A DNA stretch of 64,000 nucleotides from Halocalculus aciditolerans (lineage in GTDB: Archaea > Halobacteriota > Halobacteria > Halobacteriales > Halobacteriaceae): contig NZ_BMPG01000001.1 of assembly GCF_014647475.1 (NCBI RefSeq), positions 496,001 through 560,000 on the forward strand. Direction: 5' to 3'. The position numbers and the translations under genes were made by a program. Within the stretch, counting starts at the first letter, position 1; the number at the start of each line of letters is the position of its first letter. Below the pieces are notes generated by a model, which saw only the letters and a program-made list of their open reading frames with translations, had not been told where the DNA came from and did no database searches. Shown in pieces: positions 33,791 to 42,537 of the stretch.

Positions 33791-35116
33791 ATGTTCGACG
33801 ACACGCTCGCCGCGGCGCTCGGCCGCGCCTGGGCCGACGACCGGCCGTGGCAGGTGCTCAGCGACCTCACGCAGTACGACCGGATGGCCGGCGGCCCCGG
33901 CGAGCGCGCCGCCGCCGAAACCGTCGCCGACGCCCTCGACGACATCGGCTGCCGCGACGTGACCGTCGACGGCTTCCCGATGCGCGCCTGGCGGCGCGGC
34001 CGCACCGAACTCGCCGTCACCAGCCCCGTCGAACGCGACTTCCCCGCCATCGCGCTCCCCTACTCGCCGAGCGGCGACGTTCACGCCGAACTCGTCGACG
34101 TCGGCCACGGCACCCCCGCCGAAATCGAGGCCGCCGACCTCGCCGGGAAGGTCGCGCTCGCCGCCACCGACTCCCCGCCCGAGAGCGAGCGGTTCATCCA
34201 CCGCATGGAGAAGTTCGGGCACGCCGCCGCCGCGGGCGCGGAAGCCTTCGTCTTCCACAACCACCTCGACGGCCAACTCCCGCCCACGGGCAGCCTCCGC
34301 TTCAATCAGGAGGCCGCCGTCCCCGGCGTCGGCGTGTCGAAGGAGACGGGCGCGTGGCTCACCGAGTACGCCGCCGACGGCGGCGAACTCTCCCTCACCG
34401 TCGACGCCGAGACGAGAGCCGGAGAGAGCCACAACGTCCACGGCGTCCTCGGCCCCGACACGGCAGAAGAAATCGTCGTCTGCGCGCACATCGACGCGCA
34501 CGACATCGCGGAGGGCGCGCTCGACAACGGCTGCGGCGTCGCCACCGTCGTCGCCGCCGCGAGCGTTCTGAGCGAGATCGAGGACGACCTCGACTGCCGC
34601 GTCCGCGTCGCGGGCGTCGGCAGCGAGGAAGTCGGCCTCCTCGGCGCGGACGCACTCGCCGACGAACTCGCTCTCGACACCGTGAAGGCTGTCGTGAACG
34701 TCGACGGCGCGGGTCGCGCCCGCGGCCTCCGCGTCTTCCCGCACGGCACCGACGCCTTCGCCGACCTCGCCGCAGCCGTCGCCGACGCCGCGAACCGACC
34801 CGTCGACGTTCAGGAGAACCTCCATCCCTACAGCGACCACTGGCCGTTCGTCCGCCGCGGCGTCCCCGCCCTCCAACTCTACTCCGCCACGGGCTCGCGG
34901 GACCGAGGCTGGGGACACACCGCGGCCGACACGCGCGACAAAGCCGACGCCCGCGACATCCGCGAACACGGCCTGCTCGCCGCGCTCCTCGTCCGCGAAC
35001 TCAGCGGCCGAGACGTCGACCGCCTCGACGCCGACGGCGTCCGCGAGCGCCTCCACGACCGCGACCTGAAACCCGGGATGGAGGCCGCCGAAATCTGGCC
35101 GGCCGACTGGGACTAG
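33791..35116 (+). CDS. M28-family zinc aminopeptidase with PA domain
   Basis: A 441-residue peptidase. Zinc ligands are visible: the His-Asp pair in AHIDAHD, Asp in GALDNGCG, Glu-Glu in GSEEVGLLGAD, Asp in VVNVDGAG and the late His in HPYSDHWPF. A PA-type insertion (about 105-215) precedes the catalytic second half. No signal peptide is seen, so it is probably cytoplasmic. The ATG at 33791 is chosen because upstream in-frame sequence overlaps the pepF 5' end on the other strand. Its stop overlaps the truA stop by four bases (convergent). Confidence 0.9.
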   Translation: MFDDTLAAALGRAWADDRPWQVLSDLTQYDRMAGGPGERAAAETVADALDDIGCRDVTVDGFPMRAWRRGRTELAVTSPVERDFPAIALPYSPSGDVHAELVDVGHGTPAEIEAADLAGKVALAATDSPPESERFIHRMEKFGHAAAAGAEAFVFHNHLDGQLPPTGSLRFNQEAAVPGVGVSKETGAWLTEYAADGGELSLTVDAETRAGESHNVHGVLGPDTAEEIVVCAHIDAHDIAEGALDNGCGVATVVAAASVLSEIEDDLDCRVRVAGVGSEEVGLLGADALADELALDTVKAVVNVDGAGRARGLRVFPHGTDAFADLAAAVADAANRPVDVQENLHPYSDHWPFVRRGVPALQLYSATGSRDRGWGHTAADTRDKADARDIREHGLLAALLVRELSGRDVDRLDADGVRERLHDRDLKPGMEAAEIWPADWD

Positions 35117-35916
35117 GTGATCTGCGCGATGCGGCCGTAGACGCGGCTCCGCGTCCGCGCGTCGCTCGACGCGGTCTCGAAGGCCTCGCGGGCGTCCCGG
35201 AGCGCGCGCTCGTCGACCGTGAACTCGACGTCGTAGGCGACGTCCGCGAGGAAGAGCGGGAACGCCGGCGCGGGCGGCACGCCGAGCCGTCCGTCCACCG
35301 GCTCCGCGCCGAGGATGGCGTCGACGCGGTCGAGCGGGGCCGCACCCGACGCCACGCTCTGCACGAGCGTCGTCGCCCGCCGCACGAGCGCTCGCGGGAA
35401 CCCGCTCGCCTCGAAGGAGAGCACGAAGTAGTCGCCGTCGACGACGAGGCCGCAGTCGAGGTCGCGCACCGTCCCCGCGTCGTCCGGCGTGAGGTTGTGG
35501 AAGTCGTGCTCCCCGCGCAGCCGGTCGAGCGCGGCCGCCGCGAGCTCTGCATCGCTCTCGGGAGCGTAGAGATGATACTCGTACGACCGGGAGCGCGCGT
35601 GATGCGTCGCGTGGAAGTCACCCGGAACGTCCGCGCTCGCGTACGCGTAAATCGACTCCGGGAGGTAGCCGTTGAACGCTCGCGGCGTCAACCACTCGGG
35701 ACAGTCGAACGCCACCGTCTGCGCCCGCGCCGACACGCCGGCGTCCGTCCGTCCGGCCGCCGCGTACCCCGACGGCGCGCCCTCTCCGTCGTCGAGCACG
35801 CCGTGCTTCCGCAGCGCGTCGAACATCGCGTCCTCCACCGTCGACACCGACGGCTGCCGCTGGAAGCCGTAGTACGGCCGCCCGTCGTACGCCACGCGGA
35901 ACGCACGCCGCAACAT
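35113..35916 (-). CDS. truA: tRNA pseudouridine(38-40) synthase TruA
   Basis: TruA makes pseudouridine at positions 38-40 of the tRNA anticodon arm. The 267-residue enzyme has the catalytic Asp in AAAGRTDAGVSA and the start FRVAYDGRPYYGFQRQP, both standard for TruA. The C-terminal FPLFLADVAYDVEF strand completes the fold. The ATG at 35916 is used; upstream in-frame residues are not conserved. It converges on the M28 peptidase gene with a four-base stop overlap. Confidence 0.95.
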   Translation of the reverse strand: MLRRAFRVAYDGRPYYGFQRQPSVSTVEDAMFDALRKHGVLDDGEGAPSGYAAAGRTDAGVSARAQTVAFDCPEWLTPRAFNGYLPESIYAYASADVPGDFHATHHARSRSYEYHLYAPESDAELAAAALDRLRGEHDFHNLTPDDAGTVRDLDCGLVVDGDYFVLSFEASGFPRALVRRATTLVQSVASGAAPLDRVDAILGAEPVDGRLGVPPAPAFPLFLADVAYDVEFTVDERALRDAREAFETASSDARTRSRVYGRIAQIT

Positions 35917-36256
35917 ACACGGAAGAACGAGACCCGGCGTCTTCCCTCGTTCGCTTGGGGCTGACAGGCGACGACCCCCGAACACCGGACGGCTGTCGCA
36001 CTCCCGCGGACGCCCGGCGGTACACAGTCACGGCATACGCGCTCCTCGCCGCCCCATCACACTTGAACCCTCGGCGCAACGCGACGTCGACCCTCTCGGA
36101 ACGCGCGCACTCGCGGTTCTCGCACGAGCGCTAGCGAGTGCGAGCAGGGGGGAGCTCGCTTCCGACCGTGCTCAGTCGCGCTGGCTCACGGCTCGCTCTG
36201 CTCGCCGTTCGCCTTTTCCGCGGTTCTCGGCCGCCTTCGGCGGCCTCTGGACCGCG
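35917..36256. other. 340-base gap between hisS and truA with 3'-end hairpin
   Basis: The truA side is GC-rich without features. Near 36109-36142 the inverted words CGCACTCGC and GCGAGTGCG can pair over about 16 bases. The hisS side ends in a strong stem-loop (36219-36256, listed separately). No gene or known RNA is seen. Confidence 0.45.
36219..36256 (-). other. stem-loop directly abutting the hisS stop codon
   Basis: GGCCGCC (36229-36235), loop TTC and GGCGGCC (36239-36245) form a perfect hairpin. An outer stem, CGCGGTTC (36219-36226) with GGACCGCG (36249-36256), closes it with one G-T pair. The outer stem ends at the base next to the hisS stop codon (36257-36259), so it would be the first structure in the hisS 3' UTR. 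Confidence 0.5.
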
Positions 36257-37555
36257 TTACTCGTAATCCTCGATGGTCGGCCGTTCGTAGTCGGGGAAGT
36301 CGTCGACGGGGACGGCGACCTGATTCCCGGTCTCCATATCTTTGAGGGTGAGCTCGTCGTCTTCGAGGTCGCGTTCGCCGACGATGACGACGGTTTCGGC
36401 GTTGATGGAGTCGGCGTAGTTCATCTGGGAGCCGAAGCTGCGGTCGGACACGTCGGTCTCGACGGTGTGGCCCTTCGCGCGGAGGTCGCGGGCGACGTCG
36501 AGGGCGACGGGGCGGACGTCGCCGACGGAGAGGACGTAGTAATCAGTCCGGAGTTCTTCGTCGGGCCAGACGCCGGCGCGCTGGAGGAGGAGGGAGAGGG
36601 TGGAGTAGCCGGCGGCGACGCCGACTGCGGGGGTGGGCTGGCCGCCGAAGGACTCGATGAGGTCGTCGTAGCGGCCGCCGCCGAAGACGGCGCGGTTCAC
36701 GTCGCCCGTGCGGTCGAAGCATTCGAAGACGACGCCGGTGTAGTAGTCGAGGCCGCGGGCGGTGGAGAGGGAGACGGTGCAGTCCTCTCTGACGCCGTAG
36801 TCCTCGGCGGCGGCGAGGACGTTCCGGAGGTTCTCCACGGCGCTCTGGACGTTCTCCCCGGCGAAGTCGACGAGTTCGTCGAGGTCGTTCTCGCCGGCGT
36901 CGAGGAGGTCGTCGAACCGAACGGCCTGCGAGTCTGTGAGACCGGCGTCCCGGAGGAGGCGGTGGAACTCGTCGGCGTCGATTTTCTCGGATTTGTCGAC
37001 GGCGCGGATGGCCGCGCGGACGTCGACGTCGGCGTCGAAGGAGCGGAGGAGGCCGCCGAGGATGTCGCGGTGGCTGACGCGGAACTCGAAGTCCGAGCTC
37101 CCCAGGCCGAGATTCCGGAGGGCGTCGGAGGTGACGGCGAGCACTTCGGCGTCCGACGCCGGCTCGCTCGACCCGAAGATGTCGACGTTCGTCTGGTAGA
37201 ACTCCCGATTCCGGCCCGACTGGGGTTCCTCGTACCGCCAGAACTTCCGCGTCGAGTACCACTTGATGGGCTTGCTGAGCGCCTGCCCCTTCGCGACGAC
37301 CATGCGGGCGACGGTCGGCGTGAGCTCGGGGGTGAGCGCGACGTCGCGTCCGCCCTGGTCGGTGAAGGAGTAGAGCTCGTCGGCGATTTCTTCCCCTGAT
37401 TTATCGACGTACATCTGCATCCGTTCGAGGGCGGGCGTGTCGATTTCGCGGAAGCCGTAGCCGGCGGCGGACGCCTCCACGGCGTCCATCGCCTCGCGGC
37501 GCGCCCGCATCTTGCCGGGGTAGAAGTCACGGAACCCCTTGAGTCGGTCGTACAT
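36257..37555 (-). CDS. hisS: histidyl-tRNA synthetase
   Basis: HisRS charges tRNA-His. The 432-residue class II synthetase has motif 1 context at DTPALERMQMYVDKSGEEI, motif 2 in KWYSTRKFWRYEEPQSGRNREFYQTN (split by the typical loop), and the histidine-binding RGLDYYTGVVFE. The ATG at 37555 begins MYDRLKGFRDFYPG. It is followed upstream by a transporter gene after 60 bases. A stem-loop lies at its 3' end. Confidence 0.96.
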   Translation of the reverse strand: MYDRLKGFRDFYPGKMRARREAMDAVEASAAGYGFREIDTPALERMQMYVDKSGEEIADELYSFTDQGGRDVALTPELTPTVARMVVAKGQALSKPIKWYSTRKFWRYEEPQSGRNREFYQTNVDIFGSSEPASDAEVLAVTSDALRNLGLGSSDFEFRVSHRDILGGLLRSFDADVDVRAAIRAVDKSEKIDADEFHRLLRDAGLTDSQAVRFDDLLDAGENDLDELVDFAGENVQSAVENLRNVLAAAEDYGVREDCTVSLSTARGLDYYTGVVFECFDRTGDVNRAVFGGGRYDDLIESFGGQPTPAVGVAAGYSTLSLLLQRAGVWPDEELRTDYYVLSVGDVRPVALDVARDLRAKGHTVETDVSDRSFGSQMNYADSINAETVVIVGERDLEDDELTLKDMETGNQVAVPVDDFPDYERPTIEDYE

Positions 37556-37615
37556 ACTCTCGTCTTCTGCCGGCGGGCGTTTGAACCCTTCCGTTTCCGG
37601 GCTCTCCGCCCGCGC

Positions 37616-38482
37616 TCAGAGGGCGATGAGGCCGACGCCGGCGACGGCGAGCGCGGCGGCGACGAGGCGCGTGCGGAGGTGTTCTTCGCCGAGGACGATG
37701 CCGCCGAGGACGACCGCGACGACCGCCTGGAGGTTGATGACGGTGGAGGCGACGCTCGCGGACGTGACGGCGAACGTCACGGCCGTCGTCTGCTGGGCGA
37801 GCGCGACGACGCCGGCCGCGACGAGGAACTTCGGCAGGTCGGCGGCGACGCCGCTCGGCCAGTGGCGGAGCGCGAGCGGGAGGACCAGTAGGGCGATGCC
37901 GCCGAGTTGGAGCGGCACCCACACTCGAACCGGGACGCCGGCGTCTTGGAGGACGACGCGTTTCGCGAGGTCGCTCACGGCGTAGCACGCCGCCGACGCG
38001 AGCGCGAACTGCACCGCGCGCGACGACACGAGGTTTTCGAGCGGCGTGAGCACGCCGCCGCCCCGGTAGTTCGCGAGGTACACGCCCGCCGTCACCACGA
38101 CGATACCCGCCACCTGGAGCGGCCCGAAGAACTCGTCGAAGAAGAGCACTTCCAGCGGGAGGACGAACACCGGCACCGTCTTCGAGACGGGCGCGACGAG
38201 CGAGACGTCGCCGCCCGAGAGCGCGCGCAGGAACGTGAGGAAGCCGAGCGCCGCGAGCGCGATTGCCGCGACGACCAGTACCGCCGCCTCCACGCCGAAC
38301 GCCGGCACGTCCGGGACGCCGCCGATAGCCGTCGAGACGGGGAGGTAGAGGCAGAGCGCGAGCCCGTCGACGAGCACGATGACGACCGGCCCGGGGTAGT
38401 CGTCGAAGTACCGCTTCAGCCCGAAGAGATACGCCCCCCAGAGGAACGCCGCGGCGAGCGCGTAGAAGAGCCCGGCAGCCAT
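37616..38482 (-). CDS. DMT-superfamily (EamA) transporter
   Basis: A 288-residue membrane protein with ten predicted helices arranged as two EamA repeats. The N-terminal MAAGLFYALAAAFLWGAY and the repeat-two VQFALASAACYAVSDLA are typical. Substrate cannot be inferred. The ATG at 38482 is preferred over a start 21 bases upstream, since MAAGLFYALAAAFLWG is the conserved beginning. It is upstream of hisS on the same strand. Confidence 0.88.
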   Translation of the reverse strand: MAAGLFYALAAAFLWGAYLFGLKRYFDDYPGPVVIVLVDGLALCLYLPVSTAIGGVPDVPAFGVEAAVLVVAAIALAALGFLTFLRALSGGDVSLVAPVSKTVPVFVLPLEVLFFDEFFGPLQVAGIVVVTAGVYLANYRGGGVLTPLENLVSSRAVQFALASAACYAVSDLAKRVVLQDAGVPVRVWVPLQLGGIALLVLPLALRHWPSGVAADLPKFLVAAGVVALAQQTTAVTFAVTSASVASTVINLQAVVAVVLGGIVLGEEHLRTRLVAAALAVAGVGLIAL

Positions 38483-38600
38483 ATCCGGAGAGAGTCGAAG
38501 CATCCCGAAGAGGCGTTCGATTCACCGCCGTCCACGGGAGTACGCCGCACGCGCGGACACCGAGGACCGCCGAGGTTCGGCTCGCGCGGGGCGTGACGCT

Positions 38601-39188
38601 TCAGCGCCGTCCGGTCACGCGCGTCTGCTCGTGCGCCGGGAAGACCTCTGCGACGCTCCCCTCTTCTCGGTCCTCGATGAGCGCGCGCAACTCCGTCTCG
38701 TAGTCGCCCTTCGGAACCTCCTCGCTCGGTCCCGACTCCACGACGAGCTCCTGCTCCACGAGGTCGTCGATAGCGCCGCGCCCGAAGCCCGTGAGCGGCG
38801 AGAGGTAATCCACGCCGTGGCGGTCCTCCAGGCTCTGCGCGCTCGCCCGCGAGACCGTCGGAACGCGGTCGTCGCGCCGCGTCCCGTCCGCGACCGCGTC
38901 GTACTTCCGCTCGGCGACGACCTCCAGCGCGTGCTCGTGCACCGCCTGAATCCCGTTCCGCGGGAACCCGTCGTCGACCATCGTCTCGACGGCGTCCGCC
39001 GCCACCGACTCGTCGAGCACGACGCGCTCGAACGCGAACCCGAGGTCGTCCGCCGCCGCCCGCGCGTGCTCCCAGTCGTCCGTCACGCCGAACCCGGCCG
39101 TGACGAGCGTCACGTCGTAGAAATCCTCCAGTACTAACGCGGCGAGCGTCGAATCCTTCCCGCCGCTGAAGAGCACCCCGCAGTCCAT
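38601..39188 (-). CDS. PP-loop ATPase-like protein (asparagine synthase/alpha-hydrolase type)
   Basis: A 195-residue protein with the N-terminal PP-loop SGGKDSTLAAL (residues 8-18), which binds ATP in adenylating enzymes such as tRNA thiolases and NAD synthetase. The remainder (DGTRRDDRVPTVSRASAQSL and DYLSPLTGFGRGAID) fits the archaeal group beside PDCD5 often annotated as alpha hydrolase. The natural substrate is unknown; a tRNA or nucleotide adenylation is likely from the motif. It starts four bases downstream of the PDCD5 gene stop. Confidence 0.82.
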   Translation of the reverse strand: MDCGVLFSGGKDSTLAALVLEDFYDVTLVTAGFGVTDDWEHARAAADDLGFAFERVVLDESVAADAVETMVDDGFPRNGIQAVHEHALEVVAERKYDAVADGTRRDDRVPTVSRASAQSLEDRHGVDYLSPLTGFGRGAIDDLVEQELVVESGPSEEVPKGDYETELRALIEDREEGSVAEVFPAHEQTRVTGRR

Positions 39189-39192
39189 CGAG

Positions 39193-39552
39193 CTACCGCC
39201 GCGAGATGTCGAAGGACTTCGACTCCGGCTTCAGCTCGCGGAGCAGCTCCTTCATCTGCTCTTCGTCGATCTGCCCCTGCAGCCGCCCGGACTTCCCGAG
39301 CGCGAGCACCTGCTGTTCGACCTTCTCCGCGAACTGCGGCTTCGTCATCCGCACCGAGTTCAGCCGCTGGCGCGCGTCGTCGCTGAGGTACTGCCGCAGC
39401 ATCGCCTTCTTCTGCTGCTCCGCCTGCTGTTGGGCTTGCTGTTGGGCCTCCGCCTGCCCCTGGCCCTGCCCGCCGCCCTGCTGCTCTTTCAACTGCTCCA
39501 TCTTCTGCTGGCGAATCTCGTCCAGTCGGTCCTCGTCGGAGTTCCCACTCAT
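39193..39552 (-). CDS. PDCD5-family DNA-binding protein
   Basis: A 119-residue homologue of the eukaryotic PDCD5/TFAR19 protein. The first third is a Gln-rich helix ([18 protein letters not shown]), and the compact three-helix core ([20 protein letters not shown]) matches the family. Role in archaea is uncertain: nucleic-acid binding or chaperone-related. The usual archaeal neighbourhood with eS19 and the PP-loop protein is kept here. Confidence 0.93.
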   Translation of the reverse strand: MSGNSDEDRLDEIRQQKMEQLKEQQGGGQGQGQAEAQQQAQQQAEQQKKAMLRQYLSDDARQRLNSVRMTKPQFAEKVEQQVLALGKSGRLQGQIDEEQMKELLRELKPESKSFDISRR

Positions 39553-39861
39553 AGTGGTTCAATCTACCCACTGAAGCGTCAAAATTCCTTCGCAGGCGGT
39601 AGCTCGCGCATCCCGAACGACCGCCTCGCTCGCCAGCAGCCACGTCGACGACCACACAACCGAGACGCGACAGACCACGCGTCGAGCATCCGCGAGCGAG
39701 CGGTTCGAAGAACCCGAGCGAAGCGGTTCACTCGCGTGAGCCAGCGGCGAGCGCGAGGCCGACGACTGAGGGGAGCGAGTGGAACGAGCGAACCGAAGGA
39801 GAAGTGCTTTTGGTCGAGCTTTTACCGAGCGCGCCGGAGGCGCGCGTAGCGTAAAAGGTCG
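39553..39861. other. 309-base gap between pdcd5 and eS19 genes
   Basis: The gap includes several small inverted repeats: GGTTC-GAA-GAACC near 39702-39714 and GGTTCAC/GTGAGCC near 39725-39742. The strongest is the stem-loop against the eS19 stop codon (39819-39857, listed separately). Gene order eS19-PDCD5 is common in archaea but a gap this long with structure is unusual. No gene is seen. Confidence 0.45.
39819..39857 (-). other. stem-loop just past the eS19 stop codon
   Basis: CTTTTAC (39819-39825) pairs with GTAAAAG (39851-39857) as outer stem; inside, GCGCGCC (39829-39835), loop GGA and GGCGCGC (39839-39845) form a perfect hairpin. The eS19 stop codon starts at 39862. Architecture is one outer stem and one inner hairpin with a three-base loop. 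Confidence 0.5.
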
Positions 39862-40317
39862 TTAGGCGTAGCGCTCGAGTTCGGGGCGGTCGAGCTGTTC
39901 GAGGACGTCGGCGGCGGTGTTGTCGAGGAGGCTGCGGCCGTCACCGGTGACGACGCGGCCGTCGCTGCCTTTCTCCTGGACGAGGCCTTCGTCTTCGAGC
40001 TGCTGGACGATGGTGCGGATGACCGCGCCGGAGGCGTCGGAGCGCTTGGACGGGGCGACCTGGTAGCGGATGCTGCCGTCGCGGGTGTTCCCGTACTCGG
40101 TGGTGAGGCGCTGCACGCCGACGGGGCCGTTCGTCGCGATTTTGCGGAGGACGCTGGCGGCGCGGACGTGCCAGAAGTCCTCTTGCTCGGGCGGGAGTTC
40201 GCGGCCCGCGCCGGTCTTCGCGAAGTTCGCCCAGTCCGGGGCGTCGAATCGGTCCTCGAGGTCCGCGGCGACCTCCTCGATGAGGTCGTCGGCGGGGGCG
40301 TCGTAGAGGGTTACCAT
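39862..40317 (-). CDS. rps19e: 30S ribosomal protein eS19
   Basis: A 151-residue small-subunit ribosomal protein found in archaea and eukaryotes. Conserved stretches ELPPEQEDFWHVRAASVLRKIA and GSIRYQVAPSKRSDASGAVIR are present. The ATG at 40317 has a TATA-like TTTAAA at 40341-40346, about 25-30 bases upstream, which predicts a leaderless transcript. It precedes pdcd5 in the usual order. Confidence 0.97.
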   Translation of the reverse strand: MVTLYDAPADDLIEEVAADLEDRFDAPDWANFAKTGAGRELPPEQEDFWHVRAASVLRKIATNGPVGVQRLTTEYGNTRDGSIRYQVAPSKRSDASGAVIRTIVQQLEDEGLVQEKGSDGRVVTGDGRSLLDNTAADVLEQLDRPELERYA

Positions 40318-40340
40318 GTTCCCGAATTCTCGGCGGCGAA

Positions 40341-40350
40341 GTTTAAAGCC
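40341..40350 (-). promoter_or_regulatory. TATA element of the eS19 gene
   Basis: GGCTTTAAAC on the minus strand lies 24-33 bases before the eS19 ATG, the classical distance for an archaeal TATA box of a leaderless mRNA. Confidence 0.55.
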
Positions 40351-40414
40351 ATCGTTAGTAACTCTGGTCCGCGCGAACGAGCGGGTCGGTGGGGAGTTGT
40401 GGGGTTCGGGCGGA

Positions 40415-41440
40415 CTATCGGTGGGTTCGTCCTTGGAGGAGGGCGGCGCAGAGGCCGCCGATGATGGTGGGAGACCAGTAGGTCGCGCCGCGGTAGACGA
40501 TGGCGGCGGCGGAGGCGGTGGCGGCGTCGATGCCGGTCGTCGGGACGAGCAGGAGGACGATGGCGAACTCGACGCCGCCCGCGCCGCCGGGGAGCGGGGT
40601 GATGGAGGCGATGGTGGCGACGGGGACGACGACGAGGACGACGAAGCCGGGGAAGGCGCTGTCGGGGGCGAGCGCGCGGAGGGAGAGGTAGAGGGCGAGG
40701 CACATGCAGAGCCAGCCGACGGCGGAGAAGCCGAGGGAGATGGCGATGTCGCGGCGGCTGGTGGCGACGCGTTCGATGGAGGTGAAGAAGGAGGCGACGC
40801 GGTCGCGGATGGCGGGGGGTTTCACGGTGTCCATGCTGGGGACGACGCGGGCGAGCGTGGTGACGACGGGCGTGATCGCGCCGGCGATGGCGTGCTGGAG
40901 GCGCGTGCGGAAGCGCCACGCGAGGTAGCCGACGGTGGGAACGAGGACGGCGAGGCCGACGACGACGCCGAGGACGAGGAGGACGTTGTTTCCGACGGCG
41001 ACGGTGGCGATGTAGTAGGTGAGGCCGATGAGGGCGATGACGATGCTGGGGACGAAGTTGAGGGAGTCGACGCTGGCGATGGCGGCGAGGCCGCGTTCGT
41101 ACTCTGAGTTCGTGGCGCGGGAGATGAGGAGGGCGGAGAAGGGTTCGCCGCCGGCCTGCCCGAAGGGCGTGACGTTGTTCGCGAACGCGGCGGCGGCGTA
41201 GAGGAGGAAGCCGTCGGTGATCGAGGCGTCGATGCCGAGGGCGGCGAGGACGCGGCGGAGCGCCATTCCCCAGGCGGCGAGCCAGGCGAGGCCGGCGAGG
41301 AGGATGAGGGCGAGAGAGGTCGCAGAGAGCATACGGAACGCGGCGGTGAGGTCGCCGACGCCGACGTACCAGACGAGTACGGCGAGCACGGCGGCGGCAC
41401 CGACGAAGCCGAGCGCGATACCCCGCGTGTCGAAATCCAT
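40415..41440 (-). CDS. lysylphosphatidylglycerol synthase TM-region/flippase-like protein
   Basis: A 341-residue membrane protein with about eight helices of the UPF0104 (LPG synthase transmembrane or AglD-like) family. The conserved FANNVTPFGQAGGEPFSA (about 88-105) and TPLPGGAGGVEFA (about 285-297) motifs are clear. In haloarchaea such proteins lack the synthase domain and may translocate lipids or glycan carriers. The ATG at 41440 is preferred over one 36 bases upstream. It is divergent from thiL. Confidence 0.88.
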   Translation of the reverse strand: MDFDTRGIALGFVGAAAVLAVLVWYVGVGDLTAAFRMLSATSLALILLAGLAWLAAWGMALRRVLAALGIDASITDGFLLYAAAAFANNVTPFGQAGGEPFSALLISRATNSEYERGLAAIASVDSLNFVPSIVIALIGLTYYIATVAVGNNVLLVLGVVVGLAVLVPTVGYLAWRFRTRLQHAIAGAITPVVTTLARVVPSMDTVKPPAIRDRVASFFTSIERVATSRRDIAISLGFSAVGWLCMCLALYLSLRALAPDSAFPGFVVLVVVPVATIASITPLPGGAGGVEFAIVLLLVPTTGIDAATASAAAIVYRGATYWSPTIIGGLCAALLQGRTHR

Positions 41441-41538
41441 TACGTGGCCGGACTCGCGCCGCGAGGGTAAACCCACCGACCGACGACGAATCAGCCCGTC
41501 CCGCGGGGTTTTTACTCGTTCACGGGGAGTCGGAGTGT

Positions 41539-42405
41539 ATGGACGAACGGGCGGCGCTCTCCGTCGTCGGCGGGCTGGTGGACGCGGCGGGCGACGACGC
41601 GGCCGTCGTCGGCGATACCGTCATCACGATTGATATGCTGCACGAGCGGACGGATTTCCCGGCGGGGACGTCCTACTACGCGATGGGGTGGCGGTCCGTC
41701 GGGGCGTCGCTCTCGGACGTCGCGGCGATGGGCGCGGCGGCGACGGCGGCGGTCGCCGTGTACGGCGCGCCGCGGTTCGAAGAGGGAGAGATCACGGCGT
41801 TCGTCGAGGGAGCGACCGACGTCTGCGAGGCCGTGAACACCGAATACGTGGGCGGCGACCTCGACGACACGCAGGAGGTGACGGCGTCCACGGCCGCCAT
41901 CGGCGAGACCGACCGGCCGGTCGGGCGGGACGGCGCGACGCCCGGCGAGGTCGTCGCGGTCACGGGGACGCTCGGCCGCTCCGCGGCGGCGCTCGACGCT
42001 TTCGACGCCGGCGACACCGAACTCGCGAACGACTTGTTCTGCTTCACGCCGCGCGTCGCGGCGGGCCGCGTCCTCGCCGACGACGCGGGCGCGATGATGG
42101 ACTCGAGCGACGGCCTCGCGCGCTCGCTCCACCAACTCGCCGAAGCGAGCGACGTCGGGTTCGCCGTCGACTCGACCCGGGTTCCCGTCGCCGACGAACT
42201 CTCGAACGGTGACCGACTCCGGCGCGCGCTCACGTTCGGCGAGGACTTCGAACTCGTCGTCACCCTCCCCGAGGACGCCGTTAATGCAGTCGAAAAGCGC
42301 CTCGACGTCCCGCTCTCCGTCGTCGGCGACGTCACCGACCGAGACGTCACGCTCGACGGCGACCCGCTCCCCGACGAGGGCTACACCCACACCGGCGTCG
42401 AGTGA
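41539..42405 (+). CDS. thiL: thiamine-monophosphate kinase
   Basis: ThiL phosphorylates thiamine monophosphate to the diphosphate cofactor. The 288-residue protein has the metal-binding GDDAAVVGDTVITIDMLHE start and YYAMGWRSVGASLSDVAAMGA, then the C-terminal DSSDGLARSLHQLA block. The ATG at 41539 follows a TTTTTAC-containing promoter about 30 bases upstream. The N terminus is about 15 residues shorter than in bacteria, which is common in haloarchaea. Confidence 0.94.
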   Translation: MDERAALSVVGGLVDAAGDDAAVVGDTVITIDMLHERTDFPAGTSYYAMGWRSVGASLSDVAAMGAAATAAVAVYGAPRFEEGEITAFVEGATDVCEAVNTEYVGGDLDDTQEVTASTAAIGETDRPVGRDGATPGEVVAVTGTLGRSAAALDAFDAGDTELANDLFCFTPRVAAGRVLADDAGAMMDSSDGLARSLHQLAEASDVGFAVDSTRVPVADELSNGDRLRRALTFGEDFELVVTLPEDAVNAVEKRLDVPLSVVGDVTDRDVTLDGDPLPDEGYTHTGVE

Positions 42406-42537
42406 GGCCGCGGACACCGCCGCCGATGCCTATCACTCAGCTACGTCGGAGGGGTATCGAGAACTCGCGAGGACGAGCGCTTTCGGAGGTGTCGTCTCTG
42501 TCACTCCGACAGGAGCAACTCCCTCTAAACCGCCCGC

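Noticed and set aside
33847-35964. A 705-codon frame overlapping the M28 peptidase and truA
   Set aside because: Arg/Pro-rich shadow without domains across two well-supported genes.
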